From Flavobacteriales bacterium UBA3376 (GTDB taxonomy: Bacteria > Bacteroidota > Bacteroidia > Flavobacteriales > Weeksellaceae), in assembly GCA_002359055.1 (NCBI GenBank), contig DEQC01000078.1, forward strand, positions 9,411-22,663: a stretch of 13,253 bases of DNA. The letters are read 5' to 3'. Positions 1 to 6,051 of the stretch are shown here, piece by piece; within the stretch, counting starts at the first letter, position 1; the number at the start of each line of letters is the position of its first letter. The notes beneath the pieces were generated by a model, which saw nothing but the letters and a program-made list of their open reading frames with translations, was not told the DNA's origin and made no database searches. Position numbers and translations under genes: made by a program.

Positions 1-1127
1 CCATCCAATTGGAAAGCTACAAAAGAAAACATAATGTAAATTCCAGCAAAAAGTAAATGATCATTGGCTACGATTTGAACATTTGCATCTTGGGTCAATA
101 ATGGAACGAAATAAGGACCTAAAACAATTATTCCCAAACCTAAAAACAAAGCAGTAACACCGGCTATCACACTCGAATCTTTGAGTTGTCTTATAAATTC
201 TTTTTTATTGTTTTGTCCAATTGCTCTTCCACTCAACATTTCAACCACATAAGCAAATCCATCCAAAAAGAAAGCTGACAAAGAAACAAATTGCAACAAA
301 ACATGGTTCGCTGCCAAAACCGTATCATCGATTTGCGCTCCTTTATCGGCAAACCACGCAAAACCCGCCAAAAGTGCAAAAGTTCGAATCATTATATCGG
401 CATTCAACTTAAACATCGACAAGACCTTTAAACGATCGATGATTTCAGTCCATAATAGTTTTATTTGTTGAATTGGATTTTTAATTGCCAAACGATTCGC
501 CAATAATAACCAAGCAAAAGTCAATGCTACATATTCAGCTATCACAGTCCCAAGAGCGATTCCTTTCACACCCATATAAAATCCTACGACAAACAAAATG
601 TTCAAACCAATATTGACACCGTTCAATAATAACTGTACCCACAATAATTCTTTGGTTTTCCCTAAACCTATAAATCCGCCCAATAAAGCATAAGTCATCA
701 AAGTTGCAGGCGCGCCCCAGATTCTGATGTAAAAGTAATCTTTTACCAATGCTATAATTTCATCGCTCGCACTCATCCAACCAACTGCCAGCTGAATAAT
801 TAATCCTTGCAATAAAATAAGTAAAGCACCAATTACTATTGCCAATAAAATCGATCGATACAAAATAGCAAGAACTTGTCGATCATCATTTGCGCCCCAA
901 GCTTGAGATACAAACCCGGTAGTTCCCATTCTCAAAAATCCAAATCCCCAATAAACAAAACTAAAAACCAAAGTAGCCAAAGCAATTCCACCCAAATCAA
1001 TAGCATCACCCGTTTGACCTATGGCAGCGGTATCAGCTAACCCCAACAAAGGCGCAGAAGCATTGGCCAAAATAATAGGAAAAGCCAAACGAATGATATT
1101 TTTATAGTTGGAAGGAAGGAAAACCAT
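1..1127 (-). CDS. MATE-family multidrug/Na+ efflux transporter, 3' end outside window
   Basis: The minus-strand frame is open from an ATG at 1127 to the window edge, giving about 375 residues; the usual family length is about 440, so roughly the last 65 are missing. An in-frame TAA lies four codons upstream of the ATG, which fixes the start. The protein is very hydrophobic, with many membrane-spanning stretches. It begins MVFLPSNYKNIIRLAFPIIL and continues with NASAPLLGLADTAAIG and a segment containing GFLRMGTTGFVSQAWGA, the pattern seen at the N-terminus of MATE transporters of the DinF type. A second half of similar design follows (LDGFAYVVEMLSGRAIG). The family exports cationic drugs or other small molecules across the inner membrane in exchange for Na+ or H+; the substrate cannot be read here. 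It lies downstream of meaB on the same strand but has its own promoter. Confidence 0.88.
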   Translation of the reverse strand, partial: MVFLPSNYKNIIRLAFPIILANASAPLLGLADTAAIGQTGDAIDLGGIALATLVFSFVYWGFGFLRMGTTGFVSQAWGANDDRQVLAILYRSILLAIVIGALLILLQGLIIQLAVGWMSASDEIIALVKDYFYIRIWGAPATLMTYALLGGFIGLGKTKELLWVQLLLNGVNIGLNILFVVGFYMGVKGIALGTVIAEYVALTFAWLLLANRLAIKNPIQQIKLLWTEIIDRLKVLSMFKLNADIMIRTFALLAGFAWFADKGAQIDDTVLAANHVLLQFVSLSAFFLDGFAYVVEMLSGRAIGQNNKKEFIRQLKDSSVIAGVTALFLGLGIIVLGPYFVPLLTQDANVQIVANDHLLFAGIYIMFSFVAFQLD

Positions 1128-1149
1128 TGACTCAAAAAATTAAACCTCG

Positions 1150-1157
1150 CAAAGATA
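1150..1157 (-). promoter_or_regulatory. Bacteroidota -7 promoter box for the MATE gene
   Basis: The minus strand reads TATCTTTG, a perfect match to the TAnnTTTG -7 box of the Bacteroidota primary sigma factor, 22 bases before the ATG at 1127. This predicts a leader of about 15 bases. I see no clear TTG at the -33 position. Confidence 0.5.
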
Positions 1158-1262
1158 AGTATAGTTTGAGATGTAGAAGCTTTGCGGTTAGATGAGAATA
1201 AAAAAAAACTTTTTTGATCTTATTAATTAATTTAAATCAAATATTATCTAACAACAATTTCA

Positions 1263-2237
1263 TCAATCAAACAACTTCTCCTCTATCCATTTTTCAGCCA
1301 ATAAGTATGGGTTTTGATTCATGATTTCTTCGGAGCTGATGGGATTATCCTTATAAAGTTGCATGGTTTTTCTGATGACTTGCTCTTGTATATATTCTCG
1401 AATTCGCAATTGACTTTGCTCCAATCTGCGCTTTTCTAAATAACCATTGCTTTGAATTTGTTCAAAATATTTCTCAACCAATGCCCAACAGTCTTCCAAA
1501 CCATCGCCTGTATAACCCGAACCTATCACCGTTTTTCGCTTCCACTGAGATGCTTTTGGAGGCAAGAAATATAAAGATTGAGCAAGAGTTACTTTTACAT
1601 CTTTGGCTTTGTTCAATCCGAATTGATCGACTTTATTAATGAAAATCAAATCGGCCATTTCCATGATTCCTCTTTTGATTCCTTGCAACTCATCACCTGC
1701 ACCTGGAATTTGCAAAAACAAAAACAAATCGGTCATATCATTGACCAAAGTTTCTGATTGGCCAACACCAACGGTTTCAATCAATATAACATCAAAACCA
1801 GCAGCTTCACACAACAACATAGCTTCGTAAGTTCGAGAAGCAATTCCACCTAAAAAACCACTGCTCGCCGAAGGTCTGATGTATGCATTTTCTTCTCTCG
1901 ACAAATCCTCCATCCGGGTTTTGTCGCCCAGAATACTACCTTTCGAAAGTGTACTACTCGGATCTATCGCCAAAACCGCAACTTTAAACCCTTTATCGAC
2001 CAACAACTTACCAAATCCTTCTATAAAAGTACTTTTTCCAACACCCGGCACACCTGTTATAGCTATTCGCTTCGACTTACCCGTCAAAGGCAAAAGTCTT
2101 TGGATCAAATCATGGGCTTGTTTCTGATGTTTTGACAAAGAACTTTCTGCCAAAGTGATGGCTTGACTCAAGGCAACTCGATTTCCATTTTTTATGCCTT
2201 CTTCCAATTGATTGATATCGCTACTCTTGGTTTTCAT
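1263..2237 (-). CDS. meaB: Methylmalonyl-CoA mutase-associated GTPase MeaB (ArgK family)
   Basis: This is a 324-residue G3E-type P-loop GTPase. Visible motifs are the Walker A loop GVPGVGKST (residues 62-70), the family signature ETVGVGQSE (154-162, in the switch/Walker B region) and the base-specificity motif NKVD (201-204). IDPSS near residue 91 and RPSASSGFLGG near 121 are also typical of MeaB. MeaB proteins bind adenosylcobalamin-dependent methylmalonyl-CoA mutase, gate cofactor loading and protect or reactivate the enzyme. The mutase genes are not in this window, so the partner must be encoded elsewhere. A longer reading from an ATG at 2279 is possible, but a perfect -7 promoter box lies inside that extension, and the family normally starts near the shorter N-terminus, so I chose 2237. 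The gene is divergent from the LD-carboxypeptidase. Confidence 0.93.
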   Translation of the reverse strand: MKTKSSDINQLEEGIKNGNRVALSQAITLAESSLSKHQKQAHDLIQRLLPLTGKSKRIAITGVPGVGKSTFIEGFGKLLVDKGFKVAVLAIDPSSTLSKGSILGDKTRMEDLSREENAYIRPSASSGFLGGIASRTYEAMLLCEAAGFDVILIETVGVGQSETLVNDMTDLFLFLQIPGAGDELQGIKRGIMEMADLIFINKVDQFGLNKAKDVKVTLAQSLYFLPPKASQWKRKTVIGSGYTGDGLEDCWALVEKYFEQIQSNGYLEKRRLEQSQLRIREYIQEQVIRKTMQLYKDNPISSEEIMNQNPYLLAEKWIEEKLFD

Positions 2238-2242
2238 TCCAA

Positions 2243-2250
2243 CAAAGATA
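2243..2250 (-). promoter_or_regulatory. Bacteroidota -7 promoter box for meaB
   Basis: The minus strand reads TATCTTTG (perfect TAnnTTTG) only five bases before the ATG at 2237. The predicted transcription start falls at or next to the start codon, so the message would be leaderless or nearly so. No TTG sits at the standard -33 spacing. Confidence 0.4.
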
Positions 2251-2271
2251 ATGGTTGAATTTGTAAATCTA

Positions 2272-2302
2272 TTGGTCAATTAAGTACAATTCTTTAATTT
2301 CG
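2272..2302 (+). promoter_or_regulatory. Probable promoter of the LD-carboxypeptidase/upp/yraN operon
   Basis: TTG at 2272-2274 is followed after 20 bases by TAATTTCG at 2295-2302, one mismatch from TAnnTTTG. The -7 box ends eight bases before the ATG at 2311, again predicting a very short leader. Confidence 0.4.
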
Positions 2303-2310
2303 TAGTTTAT

Positions 2311-3234
2311 ATGCAAAAACCCGATTTTTTAAAGCCCAAAGACAAAGTTGCAATCATAGCACCTTCTGGCCGTGTATTCGAAAAAGAACTTCAAGAAAAT
2401 TTAGATTTTCTACATTCCTTAGATTTAGAAATTGTTCAAGGAAAACATTTGTACAAAACACATTACGATGCTTATCATTATGCAGGTACAATCCAAGAGC
2501 GTTTAAAAGATTTTCAATGGGCTTTGGATGATGAGGAAATAAAAGCAATTTGGATGGCAAGAGGCGGATATGGAGCAGTGCATCTTTTGGATTTAATTAA
2601 TTGGGAAAAATTTAAACAAAAACCCAAATGGATCATCGGATATTCTGACATCACTGCCATTCATAACCACATCAACAATTGGGACATCGCAAGTTTACAT
2701 GCAATCACGGTTAAACGTTTGAATTGCGAATATACTACTGAAAGTTTTTCGAGTTTTAGAAAAGCTTTATTTGGAGAAAATTTAGGATATACAATCGATC
2801 CACATCCACTGAATAGATTAGGAAATGTCAAAGGAAAATTAGTTGGAGGAAATTTATCTTTGATTTATAGTTTGATAGGTAGCCAATCGAGTATTCAAGC
2901 AGAAAACTCCATTTTATTCGTAGAAGATTGGAATGAAAACTGGTATCATCTGAATCGAATGCTGATGAATTTGAAACGTTCAGGTTTATTGCGTCAAATC
3001 AAAGGTTTGATTGTCGGTAGTTTCACTCAAATGGATGTAAAAAGTGAAAATCCTAATTTCTATGATAATTTTGATGAAGTTTCGAATCAATTAATTCGTA
3101 AATTTATAGATGAATTTGACTTTCCAGTTTGTTTTAAATTTCCCGCGGGCCATATAGGCGATAATCGGGCGTTGATATTCGGTCAAAATGTAGAATTAAG
3201 CATAACAAATACACAAGTCACTTTAGATTTTTAA
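2311..3234 (+). CDS. Muramoyltetrapeptide LD-carboxypeptidase, peptidase family S66
   Basis: The 307-residue protein has the usual length of the S66 family, whose members remove the terminal D-alanine from muropeptide tetrapeptides during peptidoglycan recycling. The Ser-Glu-His catalytic triad can be placed: Ser112 in IIGYSDIT, Glu205 in FVEDWNENWYH and His281 in FPAGHIGDN. The conserved stretch WMARGGYGAVHLL (81-93) precedes the nucleophile. No signal peptide is visible, which fits cytoplasmic action as in E. coli LdcA. Some S66 members are microcin-immunity (MccF-like) enzymes, but no microcin genes are nearby and the housekeeping neighbours favour the recycling role. It is first in a three-gene run; upp begins two bases after its stop. 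Confidence 0.9.
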   Translation: MQKPDFLKPKDKVAIIAPSGRVFEKELQENLDFLHSLDLEIVQGKHLYKTHYDAYHYAGTIQERLKDFQWALDDEEIKAIWMARGGYGAVHLLDLINWEKFKQKPKWIIGYSDITAIHNHINNWDIASLHAITVKRLNCEYTTESFSSFRKALFGENLGYTIDPHPLNRLGNVKGKLVGGNLSLIYSLIGSQSSIQAENSILFVEDWNENWYHLNRMLMNLKRSGLLRQIKGLIVGSFTQMDVKSENPNFYDNFDEVSNQLIRKFIDEFDFPVCFKFPAGHIGDNRALIFGQNVELSITNTQVTLDF

Positions 3235-3236
3235 TT

Positions 3237-3866
3237 ATGAACAAAGTTTATATCATCAATCACCCTCTGATTCAGTCAAAAATGACACAGATTCGAATGA
3301 AGGAAACACCTACCAAAATGTTCAAAGAATTGGTCAAGGAAATCACTTCGCTCATGTGCTATGAATTGACAAGGGAATTGGAAACGGAGGAATTTGAAAT
3401 AGAAACACCAGTTTGCAAAACCATTGGTTACAAAACAAAAGGCGAAGATTTGGTTTTGATTCCTATTCTGAGGGCAGGTTTAGGAATGGTTGAAGGCATT
3501 CAAGATTTGATTCCAAATGCAAAAACTGGTCATATAGGAATTTATAGAGATCCGGAAACTTTGCTACCTGTGGAATATCTATGTAAACTTCCTCCAAAAA
3601 TGGAAAACAGAGACATCATCATACTTGATCCTATGTTAGCCACTGGAGGTTCGGCCGAAAAAGCCATTGAAATTTTAAAGACTTACAATGTAAAATCGAT
3701 TCGTTTGGCTTGTTTGGTGGGTTGTCCTGAAGGTGTTGAACTCGTTCATAAAAACCATCCTGATGTGTCGATTTATTTGGCTGCAATGGATGAAGGATTG
3801 AATGAACATGGTTATATAGTCCCAGGATTGGGTGACGCTGGAGATCGTTTGTTTGGAACTCAATAA
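3237..3866 (+). CDS. upp: Uracil phosphoribosyltransferase
   Basis: This 209-residue enzyme makes UMP from uracil and PRPP in pyrimidine salvage. The PRPP-binding loop is seen at 126-140 (DIIILDPMLATGGSA), and the uracil-binding C-terminal region GYIVPGLGDAGDR at 192-204 is intact. LIPILRAGLGMVEG (74-87) is the other family block. Length matches the family. The start lies two bases after the LD-carboxypeptidase stop and the stop lies one base before the yraN ATG, so the three genes should be co-transcribed. The shared theme could be recycling and salvage, but this is only inference from proximity. Confidence 0.97.
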   Translation: MNKVYIINHPLIQSKMTQIRMKETPTKMFKELVKEITSLMCYELTRELETEEFEIETPVCKTIGYKTKGEDLVLIPILRAGLGMVEGIQDLIPNAKTGHIGIYRDPETLLPVEYLCKLPPKMENRDIIILDPMLATGGSAEKAIEILKTYNVKSIRLACLVGCPEGVELVHKNHPDVSIYLAAMDEGLNEHGYIVPGLGDAGDRLFGTQ

Positions 3867-3867
3867 A

Positions 3868-4233
3868 ATGGCTAAACATTACACATTCGGAAAAGAAGCC
3901 GAAAAACAAGCGGCTAAATATCTGGAAAACAAAGGTTATGAAATTCTGGAGAGAAATTGGCGATTTCATAAATTAGAAATCGATTTGATTGCTCTGGATT
4001 CAAAAAGTGATGAAATTGTCATAGTTGAAGTAAAAGCCAGAATCGATCCAATGGTAGATCCAATGGATTCGATTACAAAAAAGAAAATGCGAAATTTAGT
4101 TACCGCAGCTGATCAATATTTGTTCGAGAATGACATTGAACAAGAATGTAGATTTGACATAATTATCATTGAAAAGAAAAAAGACAATTGGATCATCGAA
4201 CATATAGACGATGCATTTTTTGCTACTGACTGA
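3868..4233 (+). CDS. yraN: YraN-family protein (UPF0102), endonuclease-like fold
   Basis: The 121-residue product matches the YraN/UPF0102 family: GKEAEKQAAKYLENKGYEIL at the N-terminus, then NWRFHKLEIDLIA and VIVEVKAR. Asp39 together with Glu54 and Lys56 (E-x-K) forms the core of a PD-(D/E)xK nuclease-like fold, and RFDIIII (95-101) closes it. Cellular function of the family is not settled; a DNA-processing role is commonly suspected from the fold. A longer reading from an ATG at 3832 would overlap upp by 35 bases; the ATG at 3868, one base after the upp stop, matches the family N-terminus. Confidence 0.9.
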   Translation: MAKHYTFGKEAEKQAAKYLENKGYEILERNWRFHKLEIDLIALDSKSDEIVIVEVKARIDPMVDPMDSITKKKMRNLVTAADQYLFENDIEQECRFDIIIIEKKKDNWIIEHIDDAFFATD

Positions 4234-4314
4234 TGTATGCAATTGATTTTTAATTAAAAAAGAAGATAATTCGAAAATTAATTCTAAATTAGTGATTATC
4301 AAATTAAATATATT

Positions 4315-4743
4315 ATGAAAAAGTTGATTTTAACAAGCCTTATTATGCTTTTGGGCATATTCACCTACTCACAATCGGTTCTTGGGACTTGGAAAACTAT
4401 AGACGATAAAACGGGCAAAGCCAAATCTCATGTAGAAATCACTCAATTGAGCGATGGAACTTTGAAGGGTGAAGTTGTGAAAATTCTAACTCCAGGAAGA
4501 GAAAATGCAAAGTGCGATGAATGCAAAGGAGCCAACAAAGGAAAACCTATCAAAGGAATGACCATCATTTGGGACATGAAAAAAAGCGGTGACGAATGGA
4601 CCGGTGGATATATTTTGGACCCAAACAGTGGAAGTGAATACAAATGTAGAATCAGAGTGAAAGACGAAAACACTTTAGAATTGAGAGGATATGTAGGAAT
4701 TTCATTGCTCGGAAGAAATCAAACATGGCATCGCGTTAAATAA
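4315..4743 (+). CDS. Secreted DUF2147 protein
   Basis: A 142-residue protein with an N-terminal signal peptide (residues 1 to about 20, lysines then a leucine/isoleucine-rich core ending in FTYSQ). The mature part has DUF2147 features: GTWKTIDDKTGKAKSHVEI (24-42), a CDEC pair (67-70) followed by GMTIIWDMK (81-89), GGYILDPNSG, and a final LLGRNQTWHRVK. The family is common in Bacteroidota and Proteobacteria, is predicted to form a small lipocalin-like beta barrel, and has no established biochemical function. It stands alone: 81 bases after yraN, and followed by a strong terminator. I could not identify a convincing promoter in the AT-rich 81 bases upstream. Confidence 0.85.
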   Translation: MKKLILTSLIMLLGIFTYSQSVLGTWKTIDDKTGKAKSHVEITQLSDGTLKGEVVKILTPGRENAKCDECKGANKGKPIKGMTIIWDMKKSGDEWTGGYILDPNSGSEYKCRIRVKDENTLELRGYVGISLLGRNQTWHRVK

Positions 4744-4763
4744 TTATTCAATATTTATTGACG

Positions 4764-4800
4764 AAAAATCTCTTTCAAAACCATTGGAAGAGATTTTTTT
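4764..4800 (+). terminator. Rho-independent terminator after the DUF2147 gene
   Basis: AAAAATCTCTT (4764-4774) pairs with AAGAGATTTTT (4788-4798) across a 13-base loop, and the right arm runs into a T tract. It ends the yraN-side transcripts before the lipoprotein gene. Confidence 0.8.
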
Positions 4801-4811
4801 CTTTAATTTTG
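4784..4811 (+). promoter_or_regulatory. Promoter of the lipoprotein gene, overlapping the preceding terminator
   Basis: TTG at 4784-4786 and a perfect TAnnTTTG box (TAATTTTG, 4804-4811) are 17 bases apart. The predicted start near 4817 gives a leader of about 30 bases to the ATG at 4848. The -33 element lies in the loop of the upstream terminator hairpin. Confidence 0.5.
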
Positions 4812-4847
4812 AAACTCAATTTTAAATTTCACCTAAAGATATTTCCA

Positions 4848-5759
4848 ATGAAAAAACTAATCATCTTATCAATCCTCTCAATTTTTATGTTCAGTTGTAC
4901 AGAAACCGACATATTAGATGAGTCAGGAGAAATGGAAATTACAGATTTCAATTTACCTGAGCTACCCGATGGTTATTTTTATGAAGCTTGGTTATTGGTC
5001 GATGGAAGTTATGTTTCTGTAGGGCGAATTAACAACGATTCGATTCAAAACAATTTTGCGAGAATGAGCAGAATTGATGCCAGTGATTTGAATTTAGCAC
5101 AATCGATGGCAATGACCATAGAGAACAATAGTGGTGCTCCATCGAACTATGTTTTATTGGTAGGAAATTTCGAAGGAAATACAGTTGAACTCAAACCAAA
5201 TATCACTGCACATAACGGTGTACAAACCTTGGCACAACAAATTTCAGGTGCTTTTACCGTACAAAATGCATCTGTTCCTTCAGAAGATGAGTCAATGTAT
5301 GGTGTGAACGGAATTTGGTTTTTCAAAGGTGAAGAAAACAAAGAGCCAACTTTAAATTTAAAGTACGAAGGTTTGGATTATCAAGCTTGGACAGTTAAAA
5401 GGCTGAACAATACCGATTGGAATTTAAATATGGGAGTTATTCGAGCTGATACTTTGGCTGATACTTGGAGAAATTTCATTCCTTCGCCTTATACACCAAA
5501 TATTCCGGCTTTCCCAGGTGAAGATTTCTTGCAACAACCAGGTGAAATCATTGCTTTTCCTGAAGGATTTTTCCCAGTGGACGTTAGAGGAAGCAAAGTG
5601 ATCATCACTCCAATTTTCCAAAATTATAACAATTCGGAAATTCCTTTCCCTATACATTTGTTGCAAGCTGAAGTTCCAGAAAATGCTACAAAAGATCCTA
5701 ATGTAACTTACGAATTGGAAATCAACACCAACTACAGTGCAAAAGCAACAAAGTTATAA
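4848..5759 (+). CDS. Outer-surface lipoprotein, possible RskA-C-like (anti-sigma-type) repeats, function unknown
   Basis: The 303-residue product starts with a lipoprotein signal peptide ending in the lipobox MFSC, so Cys17 should be lipidated. A longer frame from 4758 exists, but it runs through the terminator and promoter just upstream and would bury the signal peptide, so it is rejected. The mature protein has an acidic linker, then LPDGYFYEAWLLVDGSYVSVGRI (about 37-59) and SNYVLLVGNFEG; this resembles the C-terminal beta-sandwich of RskA-type anti-sigma factors, where a 'YqaWlv..G....vG' pattern is typical. A second related block (LDYQAWTVKR) follows near residue 175, suggesting a tandem pair. 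No transmembrane helix or anti-sigma zinc domain is present, so regulation of a sigma factor is not implied; a periplasmic or surface binding role is equally possible. The domain assignment is by eye. Confidence 0.7.
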   Translation: MKKLIILSILSIFMFSCTETDILDESGEMEITDFNLPELPDGYFYEAWLLVDGSYVSVGRINNDSIQNNFARMSRIDASDLNLAQSMAMTIENNSGAPSNYVLLVGNFEGNTVELKPNITAHNGVQTLAQQISGAFTVQNASVPSEDESMYGVNGIWFFKGEENKEPTLNLKYEGLDYQAWTVKRLNNTDWNLNMGVIRADTLADTWRNFIPSPYTPNIPAFPGEDFLQQPGEIIAFPEGFFPVDVRGSKVIITPIFQNYNNSEIPFPIHLLQAEVPENATKDPNVTYELEINTNYSAKATKL

Positions 5760-5820
5760 ACCGATTTCGGAAAATATTAAAATCAAACACTCACAACTTT
5801 TATAAAGAAATAAGAATACC

Positions 5821-5828
5821 TACCTTTG
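5821..5828 (+). promoter_or_regulatory. -7 promoter box of the riboswitch transcript
   Basis: TACCTTTG is a perfect TAnnTTTG box. It places the transcription start near 5834, just before the TPP aptamer. The -33 position holds only a T-rich stretch (5797-5800) without a clear TTG. Confidence 0.55.
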
Positions 5829-5837
5829 CACTTTAAA

Positions 5838-5920
5838 ACCAGAAAGGGGTGCTTCCCAACGGAGGCTGAGATTATACCCATAGAACCTGGGCGGGTAATG
5901 CCGCTAAGGGAAGTTGAGAA
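5838..5920 (+). promoter_or_regulatory. TPP riboswitch (THI element)
   Basis: The conserved THI-box blocks occur in order: GGGGTGC (5846-5852), a P3 arm of TCCC/GGA type, GGCTGAGA (5864-5871), ACCC (5876-5879), GAACCTGG (5883-5890), GGGTAATGCC (5893-5902) and AAGGGAA (5906-5912). This is the thiamine pyrophosphate aptamer. It lies 5' of a TonB-dependent receptor on the same strand. Family knowledge: TPP binding lowers expression of the downstream gene. Confidence 0.95.
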
Positions 5921-5996
5921 AACTTTTCCCTTTACATTTATAAAATTTACAGTTACAAATCATCCGGAGGTTTGGCAATTGTTTGTTTAAATGTAA
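5906..5996 (+). promoter_or_regulatory. Candidate expression platform of the TPP riboswitch
   Basis: The 3' edge of the aptamer, AAGGGAA (5906-5912), can pair with TTCCCTT (5926-5932), helped by GTT/AAC inside, which would compete with the ligand-bound fold. Further on, TTACATTTA (5932-5940) can pair with TAAATGTAA (5988-5996). The two helices share base 5932, so they could be alternative or stacked states. No T-tract terminator is evident before the start codon, so the control could be translational or through a less obvious terminator. The rest of the leader up to 6051 holds nothing else that I can recognise. Confidence 0.4.
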
Positions 5997-6051
5997 TCGG
6001 ATCTTTAGGGTAAATCCACCTTTCATTTAATTATTTAAAAAATATTTTAAA

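Noticed and set aside
221..412. Plus-strand frame of 63 residues
   Set aside because: It lies entirely inside the MATE transporter gene on the other strand and has low-complexity basic sequence.
3832..3867. Longer yraN start overlapping upp
   Set aside because: The family N-terminus begins at the ATG at 3868, one base after the upp stop.
4758..4847. N-terminal extension of the lipoprotein from an upstream ATG
   Set aside because: It would be translated through a terminator hairpin and a promoter, and would place 30 residues before a clear lipoprotein signal peptide.
5960..5968. CCGGAGG as a Shine-Dalgarno site for a leader peptide
   Set aside because: No start codon follows at suitable spacing, and this phylum makes little use of such sites.
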